Positions 43,706 to 53,980 of a DNA stretch of 64,000 nt are shown in pieces. The DNA comes from Duganella aquatilis (GTDB lineage Bacteria; Pseudomonadota; Gammaproteobacteria; Burkholderiales; Burkholderiaceae_D). The notes under the pieces are model-generated. The model saw only the letters and a list, made by a program, of their open reading frames with translations, was not told where the DNA came from and searched no databases. Position numbers and translations under genes: made by a program. The stretch lies in the NCBI RefSeq assembly GCF_009674565.1, contig NZ_WKJL01000013.1, forward strand, positions 1 to 64,000, given 5' to 3'. Each line of letters begins with the position of its first letter. Position 1 is the stretch's first letter.

Positions 43706-46700
43706 ATGAATAATATGACCGACCTGGGCGAACAACTGGACGCAAAGGTGCTGCTCTCCACGCTGATGGCGCTGAAAAAAGGAGACTTTTCAGTGCGCAT
43801 GCCATCCGACTGGATCGGCATGGCCGGCAAGATCGCCGACACACTGAACGACATCATCGACACCAAGGCGCGCATGGTGCGCGAAGTCACGGAGGTCAGC
43901 CGCGTGGTGGGCCGCGAGGGCCGGCTGACGCAGCGCGCCGAAATGACCAACACCACCGGCGGCTGGGCCACCATCATCAGCTCCGTCAACACGCTGATCG
44001 ACGACCTGGTGCGGCCGACCTCCGAAATGGCGCGCGTGATCGGCGCCGTGGCGAAAGGCGACCTGTCGCAGACCATGTCGCTGGAGGTCGACGGCCATCC
44101 ACTGAAAGGCCAGTACCTGCGCGCGGCGATGACCGCCAACACCATGGTGGAACAGCTGTCGTCGTTCTCCTCCGAGGTGACGCGCGTGGCGCGCGAGGTG
44201 GGTACGGAAGGTAAGCTGGGCGGCCAGGCGCAGGTGAAAGGCGTGGCCGGCACCTGGAAGGACTTGACCGACTCGGTGAACTCGATGGCGGGCAATCTGA
44301 CCTCGCAGGTGCGTAACATCGCCGAGGTGACCACGGCGGTGGCCAACGGCGACTTGTCCAAGAAAATCACGGTGGACGTGCGCGGCGAGATTCTGCAACT
44401 GAAGGACACCATCAACGTGATGGTGGACCAGTTGCGTTCCTTCGCTTCCGAAGTGACGCGCGTGGCGCGCGAGGTGGGCACCGAAGGTAAGCTGGGCGGC
44501 CAGGCCTATGTGCCGGGCGTCGGCGGCACCTGGAAGGACTTGACCGATAACGTCAACTTCATGGCGTCCAACCTGACGGGCCAGGTGCGTAACATCGCGG
44601 CGGTCACGACGGCGGTGGCGAACGGCGACTTGTCGAAAAAGATCACGGTGGACGTGAAAGGCGAGATTCTGGAACTGAAAAACACCATCAACGTGATGGT
44701 GGACCAGTTGTCCTCCTTCGCTTCCGAGGTGACCCGCGTGGCGCGCGAGGTGGGTACGGAAGGCAAGCTTGGCGGCCAGGCGCAGGTGAAAGGCGTGGCC
44801 GGCACCTGGAAGGACTTGACCGACTCGGTGAACTCCATGGCCGGCAACTTGACGGGCCAGGTGCGTAACATCGCCGACGTGACCACCGCCGTGGCCAACG
44901 GCGACTTGTCCAAGAAGATCACGGTGGACGTGAAAGGCGAGATTCTGGAACTGAAGAACACCATCAACGTGATGGTGGACCAATTGAACTCCTTCGCTTC
45001 CGAGGTGACGCGCGTGGCGCGCGAGGTGGGCACCGAGGGCAAGCTGGGCGGCCAGGCCAACGTGCCGGGCGTGGCCGGCACCTGGAAGGACTTGACCGAC
45101 GGCGTGAACTCGATGGCGGGTAACCTGACGGGCCAGGTGCGTAACATCGCCGACGTGACCACCGCCGTGGCCAACGGCGACTTGTCCAAGAAAATCACGG
45201 TGGACGTCAAGGGCGAAATTCTCGAACTGAAAAACACCATCAACGTGATGGTGGACCAGCTGTCCTCCTTCGCTTCCGAAGTGACGCGCGTGGCGCGCGA
45301 GGTGGGCACCGAAGGTAAGCTGGGCGGCCAGGCTTATGTGCCGGGCGTCGGCGGCACCTGGAAGGACTTGACCGACAACGTCAACTTCATGGCGTCCAAC
45401 CTGACGGGCCAGGTGCGCAACATCGCAGCGGTGACGACGGCGGTGGCGCGCGGCGACTTGTCCAAGAAGATCACGGTGGACGTCAAGGGCGAGATCCTGG
45501 AACTGAAGGACACCATCAACGTGATGGTGGACCAGTTGTCCTCCTTTGCCTCGGAAGTGACCCGCGTGGCGCGCGAGGTCGGTACGGAAGGTAAGCTGGG
45601 CGGCCAGGCCAACGTGTCCGGCGTGGCCGGCACCTGGAAGGACTTGACCGAGAACGTCAATCAGCTGGCGGCCAACCTGACCAACCAGGTGCGCGCGATC
45701 GCGGAAGTGGCGACCGCCGTGACGCGCGGCGACTTGTCGCGTTCCATCCAGGTGGAAGCGCGCGGCGAGGTGTCCTACCTGAAGGACAACATCAATGAGA
45801 TGATCCGCAACCTGAAAGACACCACGCTGAAGAACGCGCAGCAGGATTGGCTGAAGACCAACCTGGCGCGCTTCACCCGCCTGCTGCAGGGCCAGCGCGA
45901 CTTGCAGGCCGTGACCAAGCTGATTCTGTCGGAGCTGGCGCCGCTGGTGTCGGCGCACCACGGCGTGTTCTACATGATGGATGCCGGCGACAGCGACGCG
46001 CGCCTGCGCATGATCGCCAGCTACGGCTACCGTTCCAGCCGCAAGCTACCGACCTCCTTCCTGCCGGGCGAAGGCCTGGTGGGCCAGTGCGCGCTGGAGA
46101 AGGTGCGCATCTGGCTGACCGACGTGCCGCGCGATTACATCGTGGTGTCGTCCGGCCTGGGCGCGGCGCCGCCGACCAATATCGTGGTGCTGCCTATCCT
46201 GTTCGAGCAGCAGGTCAAGGCGGTGATTGAAATCGCCTCGCTGGACCGCTTCACCGAAACCCACCTGTCCTTCCTCGACCAGTTGATGGAATCCATCGGC
46301 GTGGTGCTGAACACCATCGAGGCGAACAGCCGTACCGAATCGCTGCTGACGCAGTCGCAGTCGCTGGCCCAGGAACTGCAACAGACCAACCAGGAGCTGG
46401 CGGAAAAAGCGCGCCTGCTGTCCGAGCAGAACATCGAGGTGGAACGGAAGAACCGCGAGGTGGAGCAGGCCAAACTGGCGCTGGAAGAGAAGGCCACCCA
46501 GCTGGCGCTGTCGTCCAAGTACAAGTCCGAGTTCCTGGCGAATATGTCGCACGAGCTGCGCACGCCGCTGAACTCCCTGCTGATCCTGGCGCAGCAGCTG
46601 GGCGACAACCCGGACGGCAACCTGTCCGGCAAGCAGGTGGAATTCGCCAAGACCATCCACGGCTCCGGTTCCGACCTGCTGACGCTGATTAACGATATTC

Positions 46701-48601
46701 TGGACTTGTCGAAGATCGAATCCGGCACCGTCACGCTGGACGTGTCGGAGTACCGCTTCCAGAATCTGCGCAACTACGTCGACCGCACCTTCCGCCACAT
46801 GGCCGAAGCCAAGCACCTCGGCTTCTCCGTGGAGCTGAAGGAAAGCCTGCCGACGGCGATGATGACCGATACCACGCGCCTGCAGCAGGTGCTGAAAAAC
46901 CTGCTGTCCAACGCCTTCAAGTTCACCACCCACGGCCAGGTGTCGCTGTGTATCAGCCTGGTGAACAGCGGCTTCACCAGCGATCACCCCAACCTGCTGC
47001 ATGCGGACGCGGTGCTGTCGTTCGCGGTGACCGACACCGGCGTCGGCATCGCCTCGGACAAGCTGCAGCTGATCTTCGAAGCGTTCCAGCAGGCCGACGG
47101 CTCCACCGCCCGCAAATACGGCGGCACCGGCCTGGGCTTGTCGATTTCGCGCGAGCTGGCGCGCCTGCTGGGCGGCGAGATCCGCGTGGAATCGGTGGTC
47201 GGCAGCGGTTCGACCTTCACCCTGTTCCTGCCGTATAACCGGGCGGGCTTCATCAACTACGACACCGGCCGCCAGCCGCAGGTACGCCTGCCGGCGCCGA
47301 CGCCGCAGGTGGTGTACACGCCACCTGCGCAGGCCGAACTGGTGCTGGCGGACCACAACATCATCAGCGAACTGGATGCGGACCTCGACGAATACAGCGG
47401 CAGCGACGACCGCGGCCTGGTGGCGCCGGGCGATCCGTCGGTGCTGATCATCGAGGACGACGAGCGCTTCTCGCAGATCGTGCTGGGCTTCGCGCGCGAG
47501 AAGAATTTCAAGGGCATCGTCACCATGCAGGGCGACTCGGCACTGAGCCTGGCGCGCGACTACCTGCCGTCGGCGATCCTGCTCGACCTGGACCTGCCGG
47601 ACATCGACGGCTTCACGGTGCTGGACCGACTGAAACGCGACCCGAGCACGCGCCACATTCCGGTGCACGTGATGTCCAGCCTGCGCGAACGCGAACGCGC
47701 GCTGCGCTTGGGCGCCATCTCCTACCTGAACAAACCGGTCAGCAAGGAGGCCCTGCAGGAAGAGTTCAGCCGCATCCAGAAGTTCCTGTTGGGAGGAAAA
47801 CGCAGCCTGCTGGTGGTGGACGACGAACCGGCGCAGCGCGAGTCCATCATCTCGCTGATCGGCGACTCGGACATCCACATCATGGCGGTGGAAACCGGCC
47901 AGGCCGCGCTGGATGCGCTGCGCGAGCAGCACTTCGACTGCATGGTGCTGGACCTGACGCTGCCGGACATCAGCGGCTTCGACCTGCTGGACATCATCGG
48001 CAAGAACGAGGCGCTGCGCGACCTGCCGATCGTGATCAACACCGCCAAGGACTTGAACCGCAAGGAAGTGGCAAAGTTGAAGCGCTACGCCAAGACCATC
48101 GTCATCAAGGATGCGCGCTCGCCCGAGCGGCTGCTGGACGAGACGGCGCTGTTCCTGCACCGTTCGCAGGCCAGCCTGCCGGAAGCGCAGCGCAAGATGC
48201 TGGAGGAAATCCACGCGGCCGAAGGCGGCCTGGCGGGACGCAAGGTGCTGATCGTCGACGATGACTTGCGCAACATCTTCGCGCTGTCGTCGCTGCTGGA
48301 GCGGCAGCAGATGCAGGTGTCGTTCGCCGAGAATGGCCGCGACGGCATCGAGGTGCTGGAGCGCGATCCGACCATCGAGATCGTCCTGATGGACATCATG
48401 ATGCCGGAGATGGACGGCTACGACACCATGCGCGCCATCCGCCGCATCCCGAAATTCAAGTCGCTGCCGATCATCACCCTGACAGCGAAGGCGATGAAGG
48501 GCGACCGCGATAAATGTATCGCCGCCGGCGCCTCGGACTACATCACCAAGCCGGTGGACGTGGCCCAGTTGCTGTCGCTGATGCGCGTGTGGCTGCACTG
48601 A
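43706..48601 (+). CDS. Cytoplasmic poly-HAMP hybrid histidine kinase with GAF and three receiver domains
   Basis: The 1631-residue protein has no membrane segment. Domains in order: divergent HAMP-like units (about 1-150), six near-identical 92-residue units (about 153-705, each with [20 protein letters not shown] and [12 protein letters not shown]), a GAF domain (about 710-850), a coiled coil, HisKA with His in [20 protein letters not shown] near 947, an ATPase domain ([20 protein letters not shown]), and three receivers with Asp in [25 protein letters not shown] and [16 protein letters not shown] arrays of this kind are best known in fungal Nik1-type osmosensing kinases. A GAGGAATAAGCT ribosome binding region precedes the ATG. 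The stop overlaps the next gene. Confidence 0.92.
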   Translation: MNNMTDLGEQLDAKVLLSTLMALKKGDFSVRMPSDWIGMAGKIADTLNDIIDTKARMVREVTEVSRVVGREGRLTQRAEMTNTTGGWATIISSVNTLIDDLVRPTSEMARVIGAVAKGDLSQTMSLEVDGHPLKGQYLRAAMTANTMVEQLSSFSSEVTRVAREVGTEGKLGGQAQVKGVAGTWKDLTDSVNSMAGNLTSQVRNIAEVTTAVANGDLSKKITVDVRGEILQLKDTINVMVDQLRSFASEVTRVAREVGTEGKLGGQAYVPGVGGTWKDLTDNVNFMASNLTGQVRNIAAVTTAVANGDLSKKITVDVKGEILELKNTINVMVDQLSSFASEVTRVAREVGTEGKLGGQAQVKGVAGTWKDLTDSVNSMAGNLTGQVRNIADVTTAVANGDLSKKITVDVKGEILELKNTINVMVDQLNSFASEVTRVAREVGTEGKLGGQANVPGVAGTWKDLTDGVNSMAGNLTGQVRNIADVTTAVANGDLSKKITVDVKGEILELKNTINVMVDQLSSFASEVTRVAREVGTEGKLGGQAYVPGVGGTWKDLTDNVNFMASNLTGQVRNIAAVTTAVARGDLSKKITVDVKGEILELKDTINVMVDQLSSFASEVTRVAREVGTEGKLGGQANVSGVAGTWKDLTENVNQLAANLTNQVRAIAEVATAVTRGDLSRSIQVEARGEVSYLKDNINEMIRNLKDTTLKNAQQDWLKTNLARFTRLLQGQRDLQAVTKLILSELAPLVSAHHGVFYMMDAGDSDARLRMIASYGYRSSRKLPTSFLPGEGLVGQCALEKVRIWLTDVPRDYIVVSSGLGAAPPTNIVVLPILFEQQVKAVIEIASLDRFTETHLSFLDQLMESIGVVLNTIEANSRTESLLTQSQSLAQELQQTNQELAEKARLLSEQNIEVERKNREVEQAKLALEEKATQLALSSKYKSEFLANMSHELRTPLNSLLILAQQLGDNPDGNLSGKQVEFAKTIHGSGSDLLTLINDILDLSKIESGTVTLDVSEYRFQNLRNYVDRTFRHMAEAKHLGFSVELKESLPTAMMTDTTRLQQVLKNLLSNAFKFTTHGQVSLCISLVNSGFTSDHPNLLHADAVLSFAVTDTGVGIASDKLQLIFEAFQQADGSTARKYGGTGLGLSISRELARLLGGEIRVESVVGSGSTFTLFLPYNRAGFINYDTGRQPQVRLPAPTPQVVYTPPAQAELVLADHNIISELDADLDEYSGSDDRGLVAPGDPSVLIIEDDERFSQIVLGFAREKNFKGIVTMQGDSALSLARDYLPSAILLDLDLPDIDGFTVLDRLKRDPSTRHIPVHVMSSLRERERALRLGAISYLNKPVSKEALQEEFSRIQKFLLGGKRSLLVVDDEPAQRESIISLIGDSDIHIMAVETGQAALDALREQHFDCMVLDLTLPDISGFDLLDIIGKNEALRDLPIVINTAKDLNRKEVAKLKRYAKTIVIKDARSPERLLDETALFLHRSQASLPEAQRKMLEEIHAAEGGLAGRKVLIVDDDLRNIFALSSLLERQQMQVSFAENGRDGIEVLERDPTIEIVLMDIMMPEMDGYDTMRAIRRIPKFKSLPIITLTAKAMKGDRDKCIAAGASDYITKPVDVAQLLSLMRVWLH
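44165..45820 (+). repeat. Six tandem 276-bp repeats encoding HAMP units
   Basis: Repeat units start at 44165, 44441, 44717, 44993, 45269 and 45545, each exactly 276 bp (92 codons). Neighbouring copies share long identical DNA stretches, for example around the codons for GGTWKDLTD and KKITVDV, while the last copy is more diverged. Units 2 and 5 share [20 protein letters not shown], and units 1 and 3 share [20 protein letters not shown], a pattern that fits duplication of a larger block or gene conversion. Confidence 0.92.
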
Positions 48602-49566
48602 TGTCGTCCCTGATCGCCACCATCAAAGCGGCGCTGCGCGGCGTCGAGGACGCGCCGCCCGCCGTGACGCCCATGCCGACCGCAGCGCCGACAACCGGCG
48701 TGCCGGTGCTGGTCACCTCCGGCGGCACGGGGCGTCGCCATTCGCCGTCCACCGTCGAGGAGCTGGAACTGGAACTGCTGCTGGAAGCGCTGTTCCAGTG
48801 CCACGGCTACGATTTTCGCGGCTACGAGCGCGCGGTGATCAGCCGCAAGGTGCAGGCCCTGCGCTCGCAACTCGGCCTGCCGACCATCTCCGCGCTGCAA
48901 TCGCGCATCCTGCATGACGAGCCAAGCTACACCGCCCTGCTGCGCGCGCTGTACGTGGAGCCGGCGCTGATGTTCGACAATGCGCTGGAAGTCTCGATGC
49001 TGCGCCTGTCGCTGGGCGTGTGCCTGCACGGCGCCGCGCTGCCGCGCGTGTGGCTGGCCGATTGCGCCGGCGCCCAGCAGGCGTGGACCCTGGCCATTCT
49101 GCTGGATCAGGAACAACTGGCCTCGCGCACCGAGGTCTACGCCACCGTCGCCAGCGACGCCATGCTGGCCGAAGCCCAGCATGCCAGCCTGCCGATGGCC
49201 AACCTGGGCGAGCTGCAAGCCAACTACGTGCGCAGCGGCGGCGTCGGCAAGCTGATTGATTATTTCGACGTCAACGAAGACGGCACGCACGCCGTGCTGA
49301 AGCCGCACCTGGCCAGCCGCATTACCTGGGCCCAGTACAACCTGGTCACCGATGCCTCGTTCAACGAGTTTCAGATGATACTCGGCCACCGCGCCCTGCC
49401 CGACTTCGGTCCGCAGCTGCGCCGGCGCGTGCTGCAGCTGTTCGACGACAGCCTGGCGCCGTTCGGCATGCTCGCGCTGGACCGCCAACTGGACGATCAC
49501 GACGCCCTGTCACGCCACTACAAGCCGCTGCTGGCGCACCAGTCGTGGTACAAGCGCGTGGCCTAG
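48601..49566 (+). CDS. CheR-like protein with lost SAM-binding motif (pseudo-methyltransferase)
   Basis: The 321-residue protein aligns in outline with CheR chemoreceptor methyltransferases: an N-terminal helical domain (LELLLEALFQCHGYDFRGYE, RAVISRKVQALRSQLG), then a Rossmann-like part. The usual SAM motif of the type AACSTGEEPYSLA reads ADCAGAQQAWTLA, and the CRNVLIYF-like motif reads GHRALPDF; the acidic and glycine positions that hold SAM are gone. It therefore probably does not methylate and may act as a docking or regulatory subunit. The ATG at 48601 overlaps the kinase stop. A Pro/Thr-rich stretch (about 20-48) precedes the domain. The 3' end shares four bases with a convergent gene. 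Confidence 0.65.
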   Translation: MSSLIATIKAALRGVEDAPPAVTPMPTAAPTTGVPVLVTSGGTGRRHSPSTVEELELELLLEALFQCHGYDFRGYERAVISRKVQALRSQLGLPTISALQSRILHDEPSYTALLRALYVEPALMFDNALEVSMLRLSLGVCLHGAALPRVWLADCAGAQQAWTLAILLDQEQLASRTEVYATVASDAMLAEAQHASLPMANLGELQANYVRSGGVGKLIDYFDVNEDGTHAVLKPHLASRITWAQYNLVTDASFNEFQMILGHRALPDFGPQLRRRVLQLFDDSLAPFGMLALDRQLDDHDALSRHYKPLLAHQSWYKRVA

Positions 49567-50189
49567 TATACCGTTGAGGCGCTGGGCCGTTCGGCGATGC
49601 GGTCGCGCCAGGCCTGCAGGTGCGTGAAACCTTCCTGCCCCGGCCGGAAGCGCATCAGGCCACGGCCGAATTCCAGCGCGCAGAACGCGGTGATGTCGGC
49701 GATGGTGAAGCGCTGCCCGGCCACAAACGGCTGCGTCGCCAGGGTCTGATCCAGCCAGCGCGCCGCCTCGCGCATCTTTTCGCCCTGGGCTGCGCCGTAT
49801 TCCGGGAACTGCGGCTGCTCCAGCGCCGCCAGTCCCGGATGCGTATGCCGCACGCAGTTGGCAATGCCATAGAACAGATGCAGCTCCACGCGCCGGTCGG
49901 TCATCTCGATGAAGGCCCGCTCGTCGAAGCCGTCGCCCATCAGGTTCGGCTCCGGCGCATGGCCCTCCAGCCACGAACAGATGGCGCGCGTTTCGCACAG
50001 CACGCGGCCATCATCCAGTTCCAGCGCCGGCACCCGGCCGAAGGGATTGAGCGCCAGGTATTCGGCGCTGCGGTGCTGCGCCGCGCCCAGATCGATCTGC
50101 ACCTGTTCGATATCCGTCAGGCCCTTCTCGGCGATGAACATGGCGACCCGGCGCGGATTCGGCGCGCGCGCGGAAGTATAGAATTTCAT
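49563..50189 (-). CDS. Glutathione S-transferase family protein
   Basis: The 208-residue protein has the thioredoxin-like N-terminal domain ([20 protein letters not shown], then [20 protein letters not shown] with the cis-Pro and the Glu-Thr pair that binds glutathione) and an all-helical C-terminal domain ([20 protein letters not shown], with the N-capping box TIAD). The start overlaps the stop of the other GST gene, so the two are co-transcribed. The substrate is unknown. Confidence 0.9.
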   Translation of the reverse strand: MKFYTSARAPNPRRVAMFIAEKGLTDIEQVQIDLGAAQHRSAEYLALNPFGRVPALELDDGRVLCETRAICSWLEGHAPEPNLMGDGFDERAFIEMTDRRVELHLFYGIANCVRHTHPGLAALEQPQFPEYGAAQGEKMREAARWLDQTLATQPFVAGQRFTIADITAFCALEFGRGLMRFRPGQEGFTHLQAWRDRIAERPSASTVY

Positions 50190-50854
50190 CGCGACTGTCC
50201 TGTCTCCAGCATGGTGCGCACGGTGGTGGGATCGGTGCGCTCCACGCGCGGCGGCAGCATGATCCCGCGCTGCACCGCGGGACGCGCCGCAATCGCCGCG
50301 ATCCAGCGCTGCAAGTGCGGCAGATCGTCCACCGTCACGCCGGACCAGTCGTGCGTGCGTACCCAGGCCCAGTTGGCGATATCGGCGATCGAATAGTCGC
50401 CGGCCAGGTATTCATGCGCGGCCAGGTGCGCATCCAGCACGCGGAACAGGCGCTTGCTTTCACCCTGGTAGCGGTCGATGGCCGGCTGGATCTTCTCCGG
50501 AAAGTAGCGGTGGAACACGTTGGCCTGCCCCATCATCGGGCCGACGCCGCCCATCTGGAACATCAGCCACTGCATCACCTGCGAGCGGCCCTTGAAGTCG
50601 GTTGGCATCAGTTCGCCGGTTTTCTCGGCCAGATACACGAGGATGGCGCCCGACTCGAACACGGCAAAGTTATCCTCCGAGCGGTCGACGATGGCCGGAA
50701 TGCGGCCATTCGGATTAAGCGCCAGGAACCAGGGCAGTTTCTGCTCGCCGGCCGCCAGATCCAGGGCGTGCAGGGTATAGACCAGCTCCAGTTCCTCCAG
50801 GGCGATGGAGATTTTATGGCCGTTGGGCGTGGCGGCGGTGTACAAATCGATCAT
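50186..50854 (-). CDS. Glutathione S-transferase family protein (YfcG/YghU-like)
   Basis: The 222-residue protein starts [20 protein letters not shown]; the TPNG motif followed by [13 protein letters not shown] and [19 protein letters not shown] marks the YfcG/YghU-type glutathione transferases, several of which reduce disulfides such as 2-hydroxyethyl disulfide. The C-terminal helical domain has [20 protein letters not shown] and [11 protein letters not shown]. It is upstream in a two-gene minus-strand operon and divergent from the aminopeptidase gene. Confidence 0.9.
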   Translation of the reverse strand: MIDLYTAATPNGHKISIALEELELVYTLHALDLAAGEQKLPWFLALNPNGRIPAIVDRSEDNFAVFESGAILVYLAEKTGELMPTDFKGRSQVMQWLMFQMGGVGPMMGQANVFHRYFPEKIQPAIDRYQGESKRLFRVLDAHLAAHEYLAGDYSIADIANWAWVRTHDWSGVTVDDLPHLQRWIAAIAARPAVQRGIMLPPRVERTDPTTVRTMLETGQSR

Positions 50855-50903
50855 GTGTCTGTCCTCAAAATGCGCGTAGCAGGATCATAATCCTATTTGG
50901 GAT

Positions 50904-50932
50904 TTGACAGCGCATCCGGTTCGCCGTAGATT
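50904..50932 (+). promoter_or_regulatory. Strong sigma-70-type promoter for the M1 aminopeptidase
   Basis: A perfect TTGACA box (50904-50909) and TAGATT (50927-50932, five of six matches) are separated by 17 bases and lie 39 bases before the aminopeptidase ATG. Spacing and boxes match the vegetative promoter consensus. Confidence 0.7.
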
Positions 50933-50971
50933 GCTCGCTTGCCCAAAAGGCCCACATAACAAAGGAAAAGC

Positions 50972-53629
50972 ATGCAACGCAGTTTGATTTCGCTCGCCGT
51001 CATGGCGCTGTTGGGTTTCTCCGCCGGCTCCCCTACCCTGGTTGCCGCCGCTCCTGCCGCCAAATCGGCGCAGGCCACCACCCAGCTTCCCCGCACCGCC
51101 GTCCCGACGCACTACGCCGTGTCGCTGACGCCGGATGCGGCCAACAGCAGTTTCAGCGCCAGCGTAACGATCGCGCTCGATATCAAACAAGCCACCAGCA
51201 GCCTGACCCTGAACGCCGCCGACCTGAAATTCAGCGCCGCCGCCATCAGCGCCGGTCCTGGCAAAGCCACGCAGGCCGCCAGCAAGATCGAGGTGGACGC
51301 GGACAAGCAGACCGCCACCTTCCAGTTCGCCGAACAGCTCAAGCCGGGCAGCTACCAGCTCAAGCTGGACTACACCGGCGTGATCGGCACCCAGGCTTCC
51401 GGCCTGTTCTCGCTCGACTACGACAACGGCGGCGCCAAGAAGCGCGCGCTGTACACCCAGTTCGAAAACTCCGATGCGCGCCGCATGATCCCGTCGTGGG
51501 ACGAGCCGTTCTACAAGGCCACCTTCGCGCTGGAAGCCACCATCCCGGCCGGCCAGATGGCCGTCTCCAACATGCCGGTCGCCTCGACCACCAAGCTGGC
51601 CGACGGCCGCGAGCTGGTGCGCTTCGCCACCTCGCCGAAGATGTCGACCTACCTGCTGTTCTTCGGCCTGGGCGAGTTCGAACGCGCCACCGCCATGCAG
51701 GACGGCGTGGAGCTGGGCGTGGTCACGCAAAAAGGCGCGCTGGGCCAGGCGCAGTTTGCGCTGGACTCGTCGCGCGACGTGCTGAAGGAATACAACGACT
51801 ACTTCGGCGTCAAATACCCGCTGCCGAAACTGGACAACATCGCCGCGCCTGGCCAGAGCCAGTTCTTCAGCGCGATGGAAAACTGGGGCGCGATCTTCAC
51901 CTTCGAATACTCGATCCTGCTCGACCCGCGCGTCGCCACGCAGTCGAACAAGGAAACCTCGTTCCTGGTGGCCGCCCACGAAATGGCGCACCAATGGTTC
52001 GGCGACCTGGTCACCATGGCCTGGTGGGACGACCTGTGGCTCAACGAAGGCTTCGCCTCGTGGATGGAGTCGCGCACCACCACCCGCCTGCACCCTGAGT
52101 GGAAATGGGAGCTGCGCGCAGTCGGCACCCGCGAAGGCGCCATGGAGCGCGACGCGCTGGCCACCACCCACCCTATCGTGCAGCGCATCGCCACGGTGGA
52201 ACAAGCCAGCCAGGCGTTCGACAGCATCACCTACAGCAAGGGCGAATCCGTGATCCGCATGCTGGAAAGCTACGTGGGCGAAGACGCATGGCGCGCCGGC
52301 GTGCGCAGCTACGTCGCCAAGCACGCCTACGGCAACACGGTGTCGGACGACCTGTGGCGCGAAGTGGAAAAAGCCGCGCACAAGCCGGTGACCGCGATTG
52401 CCCACGACTTCACGCTGCAGCCTGGCGTGCCGCTGATCCGCGTATCGGATGCGGTCTGCAAGAACGGCAAGACCACCATCCAGCTGACGCAGGGTGAATT
52501 CAGCAAGGACCAGGAAAACAAGAAGCCGCTGAGCTGGCGCGTGCCGGTCATCGCGCAGACCGTCGGCGGCGCCACCGTGCGCGCCGTGGTCAGCGGCGGC
52601 AAAGCCAGCATGACGCTGCCGGGCTGCGGCGCGGTGCTGGTCAACGCCGGCCAGAGCGGCTACTACCGCACGCTGTACACGCCGAAGTCGTTCGCCGCGC
52701 TGGCCGGCAGCTTCGCCACCATGCCGACCATCGACCAGCTTGGCCTGCTGTCGGACAGCTGGTCGCTGGGCATGGCCGGCCTGATGCCGGCATCGAGCTT
52801 CATGGACCTGGCCAACAATGCGCCGGCGGACGCCGCGCCGCAGGTCTGGCAGAAGATCGCCGGCGTGCTGGCCGGTCTGCACGACAGCTACGAAGGCAAG
52901 CCTGAGCAGCGCGCGGCGCTGGACCGCTTCACGCGCGCCCGCCTGGCGCCGGTGTTCGCCCGCATCGGCTGGACCGCCGCCAAGGACGAAGCGGCGCCGG
53001 TCGCCAACCTGCGCGAGACGCTGATCCGCGCGCTGGGCGCCGTGGGCGACGAGGCGGTGATCGCCGAAGCGCGCCGCCGCTACGCCGCCTCGGCCACCGA
53101 CAAGAGCGCCATGCCGGCCGCGCTGCGCCGTCCTATCCTGGGCGTGATCGCATCGAACGCCGACGCCGCCACCTGGGAGCAGCTGCACGCCGCCGCCAAG
53201 GCCGAGCAATCGGCCATGATCAAGAGCGAGCTGTATGGCCTGCTGGGCGCTGCGGAAGACAAGGCGCTGGCGCAACGCGCGCTGGACCTGGCGTTGACCG
53301 ATGAACCGGGCGCCACCACCGCGCCGTCGCTGATCGGCCGCGTGTCCGGCAGCCATCCGGACCTGGCGTTCGACTTCGCCGTCGCCAACCACGAGAAGGT
53401 CGACAAGATCGTCGACATCGCCTCGCGCAGCCGCTACTTCCCTGGCCTGGGCGGACGTTCGGCCGATCCGGCGATGATCGGCAAGCTGCAGGCCTACGCC
53501 AAGCAGTATCTGCCGGCCGACGCGCAAGGCGACACCAAGACCGCGATCGCCTCGATCGAGTATCGCATCAAGGTGCGCAGCAAGCGCCTGCCGGAGATTG
53601 ACGCCTGGCTGAAGCAGCACGCCGGCTAA
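50972..53629 (+). CDS. Exported M1-family zinc aminopeptidase
   Basis: The 885-residue protein is a gluzincin aminopeptidase. It has a signal peptide (LISLAVMALLGFSAGSPTLV, cleavage near residue 28-32) and the M1 signatures: the exopeptidase motif as SAMENWGAI near residue 301 and HEMAHQWFGDLVTMAWWDDL followed by WLNEGFASWM (HExxH-x18-E) near 336. The C-terminal half is the ERAP1-like helical domain. The signal peptide places it in the periplasm, unlike PepN of E. coli, which is cytoplasmic. An AAAGGAAAAGC ribosome binding region and a strong promoter precede it. The GAMEN motif starts with Ser here. Confidence 0.93.
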   Translation: MQRSLISLAVMALLGFSAGSPTLVAAAPAAKSAQATTQLPRTAVPTHYAVSLTPDAANSSFSASVTIALDIKQATSSLTLNAADLKFSAAAISAGPGKATQAASKIEVDADKQTATFQFAEQLKPGSYQLKLDYTGVIGTQASGLFSLDYDNGGAKKRALYTQFENSDARRMIPSWDEPFYKATFALEATIPAGQMAVSNMPVASTTKLADGRELVRFATSPKMSTYLLFFGLGEFERATAMQDGVELGVVTQKGALGQAQFALDSSRDVLKEYNDYFGVKYPLPKLDNIAAPGQSQFFSAMENWGAIFTFEYSILLDPRVATQSNKETSFLVAAHEMAHQWFGDLVTMAWWDDLWLNEGFASWMESRTTTRLHPEWKWELRAVGTREGAMERDALATTHPIVQRIATVEQASQAFDSITYSKGESVIRMLESYVGEDAWRAGVRSYVAKHAYGNTVSDDLWREVEKAAHKPVTAIAHDFTLQPGVPLIRVSDAVCKNGKTTIQLTQGEFSKDQENKKPLSWRVPVIAQTVGGATVRAVVSGGKASMTLPGCGAVLVNAGQSGYYRTLYTPKSFAALAGSFATMPTIDQLGLLSDSWSLGMAGLMPASSFMDLANNAPADAAPQVWQKIAGVLAGLHDSYEGKPEQRAALDRFTRARLAPVFARIGWTAAKDEAAPVANLRETLIRALGAVGDEAVIAEARRRYAASATDKSAMPAALRRPILGVIASNADAATWEQLHAAAKAEQSAMIKSELYGLLGAAEDKALAQRALDLALTDEPGATTAPSLIGRVSGSHPDLAFDFAVANHEKVDKIVDIASRSRYFPGLGGRSADPAMIGKLQAYAKQYLPADAQGDTKTAIASIEYRIKVRSKRLPEIDAWLKQHAG

Positions 53630-53631
53630 GC

Positions 53632-53667
53632 AAAAAAAACCAGCGCCATCGCGAGATGGTGCTGGTT
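53632..53667. terminator. Hairpin after the aminopeptidase gene, with the A/T run on the 5' side
   Basis: Bases 53638-53650 (AACCAGCGCCATC) pair with 53655-53667 across a four-base loop, with one G-T wobble. Eight A residues (53632-53639) precede it, so the T-run needed for termination is on the minus strand, although both flanking genes are on the plus strand. It may still slow plus-strand transcription or stop antisense RNA. Confidence 0.45.
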
Positions 53668-53980
53668 ACAAAAACGCTCGAAAGCGTGGGGATGTCCGGG
53701 TGTCCGCCGACTATGGTGTCGTCTGGATGGTATTTGTGCCGGGCTTGAACGGTCCGGCAACCGGGCGCTGGGCTTAACCTCGCGCTATGGGTGCTACTTT
53801 GCCACCGATCGCAAAGCGCAGGCTTAGAACTTCATTAAGGTGGGTGGTGCCGGTGTTTGAGGCCACCGGCCAGCCTGCTGAGCCATGCTTTGCGAACATC
53901 CGCGCCATCTTGGACCCGGAGTCGACTGGAGCACGCTGTCACCAGCGGGAGCGATAATAATTGGACAATATGACGGCCAA
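53668..53980. other. 313-base gap without a recognisable gene
   Basis: Between the hairpin and the YceI-family gene I see no supported gene, repeat or RNA motif. Open frames here (for example the start of the frame running to 54670, and the minus-strand frame from 54399) lack ribosome binding sites or family features. The promoter of the YceI gene should lie near its right end. Confidence 0.5.

Noticed and set aside
44165..45820. CRISPR array or prophage tail repeat
   Set aside because: The 276-bp repeats are contiguous, in frame and code for HAMP units of a kinase; there are no spacers.
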